A stretch of 59,836 bases of DNA from Chryseobacterium gleum (lineage in GTDB: Bacteria; Bacteroidota; Bacteroidia; Flavobacteriales_D; Crocinitomicaceae), in the NCBI GenBank assembly GCA_945888625.1, contig CAMDAH010000015.1, positions 1-59,836 on the forward strand, given 5' to 3'. Positions 1 through 8,432 of the stretch are shown piece by piece; within the stretch, counting starts at the first letter, position 1, and each line of letters starts with the position of its first letter. Both the position numbers and the translations under genes were made by a program. Under the pieces are notes generated by a model. That model did no database searches, was not told the origin of the DNA, and saw only the letters and a program-made list of their open reading frames with translations.

Positions 1-3000
1 GTCGGCGTAACGCTAATCGTTCCAACTATTGGCACATTGGTATTGTTGGCTGGGGCATTCCATGAAGGGATATTTCCCGCTCCATTAGCACCTAATCCAA
101 TCGCAATGTTAGTATTGGTCCAGTTAAATACACTTCCAAGCGGATTACTGGTAAATGCACTAGGACTGATCGCTACACCCGGACATGAAACCTGAGCTGC
201 TAATCCAGTCATGACTGCGATAGGATTGACATTGGCAACAACCACAATTGGTATTCCAGGGCAAGCACCCGCAATTACTGGCGTAATCGTATACGTTGCA
301 GTGCCAAAATTGGTGGTGCTATTGGTTAAGGTTTGAAGAATCTGAACGCCAGGATTTACTGAATTTATACCGCCTGTTACTCCAGCGCCATTTACAGTAG
401 TCCAAGTAAATAAGGTGTTCGGTGTGGTAGAACTTAAGGCAATGTTTACTTGTGTACCACTACAAATCGTGTCGTTAGAAACAAATGCTGCTTGAGCAAT
501 TGGAGATGGATTTACCGTAATTGTGTAGGTAGAAATAGAACCCGGACATTGAGATCCTCCGCTTGTTGTGGCTTGAGCAGTAATGGTAACGACTAAGGGT
601 GAGATACCCAAATTGGTCAGGTTGTTGTAAACAGGGATTGTATTCGTTCCTGATACAGTATTGAAATTTCCTACACCAGCAGGAACGGAGGCATTCCAAG
701 TAAATGTAACTCCAGCAGTCAATGAACTTAGGGTAACTCCTTGGGTATTACCACCCGTACAAATCGATTGATTAGCAAGCGAAAATTGAGCGGTAGGTGC
801 TGGATTTATGGTGATGGTAAAGGGTGCTGAAGTTCCGTTACAGCCATTCGCCGTTGGGGAAACTTGATAACTTAAGGTGTATGGCGAAGTCCCTGCGTTG
901 TTTATTGTACTTGCAGGAATTTGTCCGCTTCCTGGAGTTGGATTTGGATAACCACTTATCGTTCCAGGCACAGCATTTGGATTACTTAACGTCCATGAAA
1001 AGCTACCACCTGCAACTGAATTAGTAAATGACGTCAAGGCTGTTGCCACACCTCCACAAACGGTTTGATTTAGCGACAAAGTCAAGGTCGGTGTAGGATT
1101 TATAGTAATTGTATGGGTAAATGGCAATCCTTGACAACCATTTCGTGTTGGAATGACAGTATATGTTACCGTTTGTGGTGTAACACCATTATTAGTAATC
1201 GTCATAATAGGCAGACTCGCAACCCCGGAAGCAACAAATCCTGTGAGATTTCCAGCACTAGCAACACCCGTCCAAGCAAATGTTGTACTTATCAAATTTG
1301 AGCTCCATGCTACTCCAGCGGTAGCAGTACCAGAGCAAATTGTTTGTGCTAAAGGTGTATTTACTATGGCGGGAGTAGGACTAATAGACACAACAAAACT
1401 CGACGCTGTTCCAACGCAAGAATTGTAAGTTGGAGTAACTGTAATTGTTCCTGTAATTGGCACATTTGTATTGTTTGCTGGAGCATTCCAAGCAGGAATA
1501 TTACCAGAGCCACTTGCAGCTAATCCGATTAAGGTATTTGAATTTGACCATACAAACGTTGAACCGACTGGGACACTGGCAAATGCAGCAGGTGCTATGT
1601 TTGCTCCTGGACAGACCGTTATTGCTTGATTTACAACGTTTGTTGCTACCGGCTGAACCGTTATTTGCGTGGTGATGGGAGCGCCACTACAACCTGATAA
1701 AGTGGGTGTAATGGTGTAAGAAATTGTTTGCGTAGCACCTGAGTTATTTGTAACGGTTACGTTTAAAGTAGAAGTTGGCGCATTTACCGTTCCATTTGTA
1801 CTTGCGGTAACACCGGCAGGCAACGGTGCGACTACGATCCAATTGTAATTCGTATTAGCCAATGTTGATGATAAATTATAACTCACCTGAGCACCTGAAC
1901 AAATGACCGAAGTAAGTGGGTTCACCGTAGCCGCAGGAATTGGATTAACAACAATGGTCACTGTTGAAGAAACAGCAATACAGGGTCCAGCAGGGTCATT
2001 GGTGGTTAAAGTAAGAATGATATTTCCTACATATCCCACAGGCGGGGTGTAAGTAGATGTTAAGGAACTGGAATTAGAGAATGTGCCTCCGATATTGGAT
2101 GTCCACGTTGCACTAGAGGCAGCGCCACCTATTTGACCTGCCAAGGTAAGCACTTGATTCATACAAATTGCCCCATAGTTTCCTGGGACAACGGTTGCTT
2201 GCGTTTGAAAAGAAATCACGGTTTGTGCTACAGCAAATTGACATGGCGCTGGAGGATTGCCGGAGGTAAGTGATAATACAGCGCTTCCAACAAAATTTGG
2301 TGGAGGTGTAAATACGGCATTTAATGCGTTGGCGTTGGGTGTAAAAGTTCCACCAGCTACACTAGAAGACCATGTCCCTGTTATTGAGCCGCCACTTACC
2401 GCCCCATTTAATTGTACCGATGAACCCATACAAAAAGGACCGTAAGTTCCAGGCGTAACGATAGCAGTAGGCTGAACCACAATCGTAGAATTGGCTGTAG
2501 TGGTTCCGCATTCGTTGGTGGCACTTACAGAAAAAGGAAAAGTACCATTGGCTGGATAAGTGATCGCGCCAGGATTTTGAAGATTCGAAGTTAGAGGATT
2601 TGGCTGGCTATTAAGTGGTATATTATTATTCGGGTTAAAATTCCAGGCATAGGCAATTGGCGGAGTGCCGTAACAAACGTTTGCAGTTAATACAGGCGTA
2701 AAGCTTGCCCCTGCACAAATTGGAGCTGGTGGCGTAATTGAAACCATTGGGGAGGCTTTGATGGTAACAGTAAGTGCCATAGTATCATTCACACATGAAT
2801 TCCCTGCAATTGCCGTATTTAATCCTGTAATTAGTTGCAATGTATAAACCCCAGGACCCGTAAAGTTGAAATTTGGTGTAGCAAGGTTACTATTTGCTGG
2901 AGCAACGGCAGGTCCTCCTAAGGTGGTACAATTTTGAGGATTTGTCGAGATTACGGACCAATTGTAAAAATTTGAATTATTACACCCAGGAACACTTGAA

Positions 3001-4427
3001 TTATTTACAGGCGTAATTGATACTGGCGCACAACCCGTATTTACAGGGAGTGTGAAATTAGCTAGAGTAGCACTTACAACACAAATTGTTTGAACAGAGG
3101 AATCTATACCACAATCATTACCGACATGTAGTGTTAGTTGGTATGTACCCGGAGCTGTCCATGTTACTGGTAGTTGCAAAGACCCTTGGGTCCATGATTG
3201 CCAATCATAGCCAAATTGTGAATTTGGTAAGAAGCCGTTACTAGAACCCAATGACGCTCCAGCGCCAAGGGTATAACCAGAATTTGGTGTAATGGTCCAA
3301 TAATGGCCATAAAGGGAATCACAAGAACCAGAAGAAACGTTTGAGCCCGGATCGGTAACGTCGTTATATTGAATAGTTTGATTTACACAAACCGGAGAAA
3401 ATGGTGCAGGCGATGCAACAAAATTGGCATTCACACTATTGGAAACAGATATGGGTCCGATGGCTCCAAATGTGCCTTGGGGACTACATCCATTTATGGC
3501 TAAAACTTGTATCGCATAGGAATTTTGGTATACAGTGGTCTGAATCGTAGAGTTTACGCCACAAGAAGTATTCGTGAATTGATGAAAAATGGTATCTAAG
3601 TTATTGGCACCTAATCCATTTATAATAGTTACTGGTGAACCATCATTGTAAATAACTTGAAAAGTAGTTCCTACAGATGGTGTGGCATTTCCAGTTCCTA
3701 AGGTAAAAGAATAATTATTTGGTAAACACGAGGATGAACCAGAACCCGCCAAGGTAATAGCAGGGGCAAAATTCCCAACGTAAACTTGATAGGTGCTTGT
3801 TGTAGTGCATCCGCCCGGAAATGTTACTGTGTAAGTTAATGTATAATTTCCCTGTCCTGTGTAGGAATGTACCCATTGAGGTGCAACTGGGTTAGGTATA
3901 GTTGCCGTTGTATTATCTCCCCAACTGACCAAGTAAGTTGTCCCAGCAGGATTTGCAGCCATGTTTGGATCAGTGAAATTAAAGTTACCAATAGAATTCC
4001 CACCACATTTACGAAAAATTGTCACCCCGTTATACACAGTACTTGAATACTGCCCAATATTCTGAATGGTCAAAACTGCCAGTGGCGCGGTATTATTCGA
4101 AACCACAATATTTACAGACGCAGTATTCCCCCCACCCAAACTTAAGGTGGTAGTAAAATTTCCATTGTTGTTATAATTTACGGTGTATGGCCCAATCTGG
4201 TTCCCATTATTCGGATTACCACCCTGAAATGTCCAATTATAATTGGTGTTATTATTGGTTCCAGTTGAAGTATTTGTATAAGTTATAGCATTACCCTGGC
4301 AAAGTGTAATGGTTCCGTTGATTGCTATTGGATTTGTGCTAAAACTCGCCTGTCCATAAACATGCACGCTGACCAATGTGGATAAAACGAACAGGATTTT
4401 AGCTAAGCGCCTTAAGTGTATTTCCAC
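1..4427 (-). CDS. Giant T9SS-type surface protein with tandem PKD-like repeats (partial, C-terminus missing)
   Basis: An open frame runs from a GTG at 4427 to the left edge without a stop in the parts I translated, giving about 1475 codons. It begins VEIHLRRLAKILFVLST and continues into a hydrophobic segment ending VYGQA, a signal peptide. Residues 30 to about 500 are PKD-type domains, for example with SWGDNTTATI near residue 150. From about residue 600 onward come repeated modules of roughly 100-120 residues with recurring pieces such as ICSGTQVNI, FTWT and TITVTPT, matching Bacteroidota PKD-like domains. Serine, threonine, asparagine and glycine dominate. Such proteins are normally exported by Sec, cross the outer membrane by T9SS and act as adhesins or matrix; the sorting domain would lie beyond the window. 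No in-frame ATG precedes the signal peptide, so GTG is chosen. The ligand is unknown. Confidence 0.85.
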   Translation of the reverse strand, partial: MEIHLRRLAKILFVLSTLVSVHVYGQASFSTNPIAINGTITLCQGNAITYTNTSTGTNNNTNYNWTFQGGNPNNGNQIGPYTVNYNNNGNFTTTLSLGGGNTASVNIVVSNNTAPLAVLTIQNIGQYSSTVYNGVTIFRKCGGNSIGNFNFTDPNMAANPAGTTYLVSWGDNTTATIPNPVAPQWVHSYTGQGNYTLTYTVTFPGGCTTTSTYQVYVGNFAPAITLAGSGSSSCLPNNYSFTLGTGNATPSVGTTFQVIYNDGSPVTIINGLGANNLDTIFHQFTNTSCGVNSTIQTTVYQNSYAIQVLAINGCSPQGTFGAIGPISVSNSVNANFVASPAPFSPVCVNQTIQYNDVTDPGSNVSSGSCDSLYGHYWTITPNSGYTLGAGASLGSSNGFLPNSQFGYDWQSWTQGSLQLPVTWTAPGTYQLTLHVGNDCGIDSSVQTICVVSATLANFTLPVNTGCAPVSITPVNNSSVPGCNNSNFYNWSVISTNPQNCTTLGGPAVAPANSNLATPNFNFTGPGVYTLQLITGLNTAIAGNSCVNDTMALTVTIKASPMVSITPPAPICAGASFTPVLTANVCYGTPPIAYAWNFNPNNNIPLNSQPNPLTSNLQNPGAITYPANGTFPFSVSATNECGTTTANSTIVVQPTAIVTPGTYGPFCMGSSVQLNGAVSGGSITGTWSSSVAGGTFTPNANALNAVFTPPPNFVGSAVLSLTSGNPPAPCQFAVAQTVISFQTQATVVPGNYGAICMNQVLTLAGQIGGAASSATWTSNIGGTFSNSSSLTSTYTPPVGYVGNIILTLTTNDPAGPCIAVSSTVTIVVNPIPAATVNPLTSVICSGAQVSYNLSSTLANTNYNWIVVAPLPAGVTASTNGTVNAPTSTLNVTVTNNSGATQTISYTITPTLSGCSGAPITTQITVQPVATNVVNQAITVCPGANIAPAAFASVPVGSTFVWSNSNTLIGLAASGSGNIPAWNAPANNTNVPITGTITVTPTYNSCVGTASSFVVSISPTPAIVNTPLAQTICSGTATAGVAWSSNLISTTFAWTGVASAGNLTGFVASGVASLPIMTITNNGVTPQTVTYTVIPTRNGCQGLPFTHTITINPTPTLTLSLNQTVCGGVATALTSFTNSVAGGSFSWTLSNPNAVPGTISGYPNPTPGSGQIPASTINNAGTSPYTLSYQVSPTANGCNGTSAPFTITINPAPTAQFSLANQSICTGGNTQGVTLSSLTAGVTFTWNASVPAGVGNFNTVSGTNTIPVYNNLTNLGISPLVVTITAQATTSGGSQCPGSISTYTITVNPSPIAQAAFVSNDTICSGTQVNIALSSTTPNTLFTWTTVNGAGVTGGINSVNPGVQILQTLTNSTTNFGTATYTITPVIAGACPGIPIVVVANVNPIAVMTGLAAQVSCPGVAISPSAFTSNPLGSVFNWTNTNIAIGLGANGAGNIPSWNAPANNTNVPIVGTISVTP

Positions 4428-4541
4428 TTGGGGTTTTAATTTTTTTTTGTTTAGCAAATATAACTTATATCTACCTAACCTTATAGAAAAAAAATGGTTG
4501 CTTCAACAATTTAATAATTACATAAAAATAACACCAAAAGC

Positions 4542-6728
4542 CTAACGTGTAAACAACATCTCCCTGAACTTTGGCAATGGCCACAATTCATCTTCTACAA
4601 GCAATTCTAATTTATCTGCATGATAACGAATTTCATCGAAGTGAATCTTAACATTATCACAATAAGCAATTGCTTTTTCCTCGGCATGTTCCATTTTATT
4701 GGCTTTTTTTCGCTCAACAAGCATCACATCAACTGCTTTTTTCATTGAATTAATGTGATTACTAATTTTTGTAAGTAAATCCAACTGCGCATACGCCTGA
4801 TTTTTTCCTTCTTTTTCACCAAAAACTGACATTAAGCCCTGTACATTTTGTAAAAGTTTATTTTGATACTGAACCGCAGCAGGAATAAAATAATTTTGAA
4901 CGATATCACCCATTAAACGAGATTCAATTTGTATTTTCATGATGTAACTTTCAAACTCAATTTCCGTGCGTGCCTCTAATTCGCGTGTTGACAGCACACC
5001 CATTTCCTCAAATAACTTAGCCACCTTTTTACCCTGCCAAATTTTAATTGCTCGAGGGGTATCTTTTATATTTGCTAGTCCTCTTTTCGCTGCTTCTGCA
5101 CTCCAGTCTTCGCCATAACCATTGCCTTCAAAACGTATTTTCTTAGATTCTTTAATGAGCACTTGTAGTTCCTTCAAAATTGCCTCGTCCTTGCCCTCTC
5201 CTGCTAAAATTCGAGCATCAATCGATTTTTTAAAAAGTTGTAATTGTTTGGCAACTATCGTATTAACAACAATCATAGCCGAAGAACAATTTGCTGAGGA
5301 ACCAACCGCCCTAAATTCAAATTTATTTCCCGTAAAAGCAAATGGGGAGGTACGATTACGATCGGTATTGTCCAATAAAATTTGCGGTATCTTACCAATA
5401 TTTAACTTTAATTCGGTCTTGTCTTGGGGCGTCATTTTCCCGACCTTAATGTTTTTTTCGAGTTCATCTAGCAAACTGGATAATTGACTACCAATAAAAA
5501 CGGAAATTATCGCCGGTGGTGCTTCATTTGCGCCAAGTCGATGATCATTACCAGCCGATGCAATAGCTGCACGTAAAATATCCGCGTGATCGTGTATTGC
5601 CTTTATCGTGTTTACAAAAAATGTTAAAAACTGAAGATTTGATTTGGGATTTTTGCCGGGTGCAAGCAAATTAACTCCTGTATCCGTTCCTAATGACCAA
5701 TTATTATGTTTTCCGGATCCATTTACGCCTTTAAACGGCTTTTCATGCAATAGAACTCGAAAATTATGCTTTCTAGCGACTTTCTCCATAACGTCCATTA
5801 ACAACAAATTATGGTCGTTTGCTAGGTTACATTCTTCGAAAATGGGTGCACATTCAAATTGATTAGGTGCCACCTCATTGTGTCTTGTTGTTACTGGAAT
5901 TCCAAGTTTCAAGGACTCAATTTCAAACTCGCGCATGTAGGCATGTACCCGTTCGGGAATTGAACCAAAATAATGATCGTCAAGCTGTTGTCCTTTTGCA
6001 GGCGCGTGACCAAAAAGTGCTCTTCCGGTAAGTAATAAGTCAGGGCGAGCGTTAAACAAGGCCTGATCAATTAAAAAATATTCTTGCTCCCACCCCAACG
6101 TTGCTACTACTTTATTTACATTTTTATCAAAAAATTGACAAATATCAACAGCAGCTTGATCAATAGCTGCCAAAGCACGAATTAACGGCATTTTGAAATC
6201 GAGGGATTCTCCCGTGTAAGCGATGAATATAGTTGGTATACACAACGTTTTACCAATAACAAATGCAGGAGACGAAGGATCCCAGGCGGTATAACCTCTT
6301 GCTTCAAAGGTATTTCGTATCCCTCCATTCGGAAATGAAGAAGCATCTGGTTCCTGCTGTACTAGTAAATCGCCATCAAAGCGCTCAATAGCTTTTCCTG
6401 GACCTATGGGTTTAAAAAAGGCATCGTGTTTTTCTGCAGTTGATCCTGTTAAAGGCTGAAACCAATGGGTATAATGTGTTGCTCCCTTAGATATTGACCA
6501 ATCTTTCATTGCGGAAGCAACCTGGTCAGCATTTTTACGATCCAAACGAACACCATGGTGCATCGAAGCCATCATCGATTTGTAGGTGTCAGAAGGTAGG
6601 TACTCACGCATTACCTCGGCATGAAAAACATTTGTTCCATATAAATCCGAGAGTTTACCGGTGTAATCAATATTTATCGGTTCCCGATTCAAAACATCTT
6701 GATAAGCATTTAAACGTTTTACAGCCAT
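4542..6728 (-). CDS. glnN: Type III glutamine synthetase
   Basis: The product has 728 residues, the usual length of the GSIII family, against about 470 for GSI. It makes glutamine from glutamate, ammonia and ATP in the cytoplasm. GSIII signatures are visible: THWFQPLTGSTAEKHDAF near residue 90, GWEQEYFLID near 215, RHNEVAPNQFECAP near 283 and GVNGSGKHNNWSLGTDTG near 335, which cover the metal- and substrate-binding core. The C-terminal 150 residues are the helical GSIII extension. It is a single-gene unit with a TAAATTTG box at 6746-6753 (minus strand) and a palindrome about 70 bp upstream of the predicted transcript start. Nothing is truncated. The family assignment is secure; GSIII symbols vary between genomes. 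Confidence 0.96.
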   Translation of the reverse strand: MAVKRLNAYQDVLNREPINIDYTGKLSDLYGTNVFHAEVMREYLPSDTYKSMMASMHHGVRLDRKNADQVASAMKDWSISKGATHYTHWFQPLTGSTAEKHDAFFKPIGPGKAIERFDGDLLVQQEPDASSFPNGGIRNTFEARGYTAWDPSSPAFVIGKTLCIPTIFIAYTGESLDFKMPLIRALAAIDQAAVDICQFFDKNVNKVVATLGWEQEYFLIDQALFNARPDLLLTGRALFGHAPAKGQQLDDHYFGSIPERVHAYMREFEIESLKLGIPVTTRHNEVAPNQFECAPIFEECNLANDHNLLLMDVMEKVARKHNFRVLLHEKPFKGVNGSGKHNNWSLGTDTGVNLLAPGKNPKSNLQFLTFFVNTIKAIHDHADILRAAIASAGNDHRLGANEAPPAIISVFIGSQLSSLLDELEKNIKVGKMTPQDKTELKLNIGKIPQILLDNTDRNRTSPFAFTGNKFEFRAVGSSANCSSAMIVVNTIVAKQLQLFKKSIDARILAGEGKDEAILKELQVLIKESKKIRFEGNGYGEDWSAEAAKRGLANIKDTPRAIKIWQGKKVAKLFEEMGVLSTRELEARTEIEFESYIMKIQIESRLMGDIVQNYFIPAAVQYQNKLLQNVQGLMSVFGEKEGKNQAYAQLDLLTKISNHINSMKKAVDVMLVERKKANKMEHAEEKAIAYCDNVKIHFDEIRYHADKLELLVEDELWPLPKFREMLFTR

Positions 6729-6745
6729 TTTTTCTATTTTTTTTA

Positions 6746-6753
6746 CAAATTTA
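6746..6753 (-). promoter_or_regulatory. -7 promoter box of the glutamine synthetase gene
   Basis: The minus strand reads TAAATTTG, a full match to the Bacteroidota -7 consensus TAnnTTTG, with a TTG about 18 bp further upstream as a -33 candidate. Transcription would start near 6741, leaving a leader of about a dozen bases before the ATG at 6728. This is a consensus match only. Confidence 0.55.
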
Positions 6754-6800
6754 GGATTATTTATATTCGCAATTTGAAAAGAATTAACAATTTTTCAACA

Positions 6801-6825
6801 ATACCCCCTAAATTTTTAGGGGTAT
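6801..6825. promoter_or_regulatory. Imperfect palindrome upstream of glnN, possible operator
   Basis: The left arm ATACCCCCTAAA (6801-6812) pairs with the right arm TTTAGGGGTAT (6815-6825) apart from one extra C, around a two-base centre. The centre lies about 72 bp upstream of the predicted glnN start, a distance typical of activator sites. There is no T tract on either side strong enough for a terminator. A regulatory role is inferred. Confidence 0.4.
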
Positions 6826-6955
6826 ATACAAAAAGTAAAAATTAGGTAAAATGAATGAAAGTTGCTAAAAGTAAATGTATACTTCCGCTTTTTATGGCTA
6901 CATTTATTCCTGAAATAAAGAATTAATGTCGCTTAGAGAACATTAGATTGAGGTA

Positions 6956-7150
6956 TTGACAGCACAATTACCGGGTGAGAAGGCACACATCCCTTTACTT
7001 CCATCGGGAAGAAAAGTTTCTAGTGAAGTTCGTCACAATGCAATAAATTTTATTTCATCTGTCGTTGCGATTCAAATTGTTATGGAAGAAACAAATTATA
7101 TTTTAAAGACGATCCAAATAACAACAGTTTTAAAGGTTAATTTATCCTGA
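6956..7150 (+). pseudogene. Possible remnant of a Nudix-type (CoA pyrophosphatase-like) gene
   Basis: A 64-codon frame opens at TTG and contains LPGEKAHIPLLPSGRKVSSE, which recalls the PGExAHxxMxPxGR segment at the N-terminus of CoA-pyrophosphatase Nudix proteins. A hydrophobic strand, SSVVAIQIV, follows where such proteins have their first strand. The frame then stops and no Nudix box (GX5EX7REUXEEXGU) appears. An in-frame stop lies just upstream of the TTG, after an ATG at about 6927. A decayed 5' fragment fits this best, but a chance frame in a gene-poor stretch (6754-7186) cannot be excluded. I see nothing else in that stretch apart from the glnN control region. Confidence 0.25.
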
Positions 7151-7186
7151 AATTCACTAGATTTGAAGAAAAATATACCTAGCCCC

Positions 7187-7996
7187 ATGCACCAAAAAGT
7201 AATCATGTTCCTTATTTTGAATTTTGGTATTAGTTTGGGGAGTTTTTCTCAAAAGTCAAAATCCAATACCATCACGTATGACTTTTCGTGTATGGATAGC
7301 GAAACAACCAACTGGTTAAGTGATCTGGAAAAAGAGCTTATTTCATCTATTGGTGTTGAAGCAAGTTTTTCTGAGGAAATTGATGCAGGCGTGCAAGTCC
7401 TCGATGAATGCAAAAAAGAATATACTTTCATTACTAAGGGCACGGAATTTAATGCACTGCAAACTATTCTAAATAAGCTTAAAGTAAAAATACCCCAAGC
7501 AAGAGGATTCACCTACCAACTTTACTACATTAACGACCCTATGATTAACGCTTTTACTGTAGGTGGTAAAATTTTCTTTACCTCGGGAATGTACAAATTT
7601 TGTAAAAATCAACATGAAATCGCTGCCATTTTAGCACACGAAATTGCGCACAATGAGTTGGGCCATATTAAAGATGGCATTTCGAAAACAAAAACCTATG
7701 AATACTATATTGGAAAAAAGTTTGGTGGATTTACGGTTTTCGTGGCCAACATACTAACCATTTCTTTCAATCAAAAAAATGAAGCACATTGCGATATGTG
7801 GGGAATAGATGTAGCAAAAAAAGCAGGTTATCAAACGTGTCACACTATTTCTCTGTGGAAGCGTATGAATGAAAAAGAAGGTACGGCGGATAATGGCATT
7901 ACTTCACTTATAAGTTCACATCCTAATTCGGGAAAACGCGCTGATTGCGTTCGTAACCATCTGAAAACCAACTACAACATTATCTGTAGCGAATAA
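7187..7996 (+). CDS. Secreted M48-family zinc metalloprotease
   Basis: With the ATG at 7187 the product has 269 residues. A hydrophobic signal (VIMFLILNFGISLGSFSQ) implies export to the periplasm. The zinc site HEIAH lies at about residues 151-155 inside LAHEIAHNELGH, and a downstream NEAHCDMWGID supplies the third ligand (Glu) of M48 peptidases. It lacks the multiple membrane segments of HtpX and resembles BepA/LoiP-type periplasmic M48 enzymes, which act in outer-membrane quality control; the substrate here is unknown. The frame extends to a TTG at 7163, and ATG codons exist at 7187 and 7205. I favour 7187 because it leaves a normal-length signal peptide. It is convergent with the SUI1 gene. 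Confidence 0.88.
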   Translation: MHQKVIMFLILNFGISLGSFSQKSKSNTITYDFSCMDSETTNWLSDLEKELISSIGVEASFSEEIDAGVQVLDECKKEYTFITKGTEFNALQTILNKLKVKIPQARGFTYQLYYINDPMINAFTVGGKIFFTSGMYKFCKNQHEIAAILAHEIAHNELGHIKDGISKTKTYEYYIGKKFGGFTVFVANILTISFNQKNEAHCDMWGIDVAKKAGYQTCHTISLWKRMNEKEGTADNGITSLISSHPNSGKRADCVRNHLKTNYNIICSE

Positions 7997-8066
7997 CCCG
8001 TTTAAAAAATTTACAAGTTGCTGCCAATCATCACTTAAGCACAGCGTTGAATTGAAAAGATAGCGT

Positions 8067-8414
8067 TCACCCCCCTTTTTTCTTTGTTTTTGAATATCCT
8101 TCCTTGATGAGATAATCAAAAATTTTATCTTTAAAATTTCCTTGAATTAAAATCTCCCCATCTTTCACAGTACCGCCCACTCCACATTTAGACTTTAATA
8201 GCTTGCCGAGTTCCTTGAGGTCGTCCTCTTTACCAATAAAACCCTCAATCAGCGTTACTTCTTTACCAGCTCTTTGCTTACGATCGATGGAAACATATAG
8301 CGCTTGTAGGTTTGATGAAATTGTTTCCGCTTCATTTACCTCATCAGTTTGGTAAATAAAATTGGGATTTGTTGAATAAACAACGTTGACACTATTTTTA
8401 ATTTTCTTTGACAT
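8067..8414 (-). CDS. yciH: SUI1/eIF1-family translation factor (YciH-like)
   Basis: The 115-residue protein ends in a complete SUI1 domain: RKQRAGKEVTLIEGFIG near residue 45, then LKSKCGVGGTVKDGEILIQG near 70 and a lysine-rich end. Bacterial YciH resembles eukaryotic eIF1 and is proposed to influence start-site fidelity or act as a stress-time initiation inhibitor; it is not essential in Escherichia coli. Its length matches the family. It is transcribed alone between a convergent protease gene and a barrel gene in the same direction, 18 bases away. The family call rests on the CGxGGTVKxGEIxIQG core, which is clear. Confidence 0.93.
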   Translation of the reverse strand: MSKKIKNSVNVVYSTNPNFIYQTDEVNEAETISSNLQALYVSIDRKQRAGKEVTLIEGFIGKEDDLKELGKLLKSKCGVGGTVKDGEILIQGNFKDKIFDYLIKEGYSKTKKKGG

Positions 8415-8432
8415 AAAGCAAATTTTTGATAA

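Noticed and set aside
1..1520. Regular repetition that could suggest a CRISPR array
   Set aside because: The repeats are long, diverged and in frame within a coding sequence, with no constant short repeat and unique spacers.
824..2445. Several plus-strand frames of 60-90 codons in the 1-4427 region
   Set aside because: They are antisense to one continuous minus-strand coding frame with clear PKD-like repeats and a signal peptide, and their translations show no family pattern.
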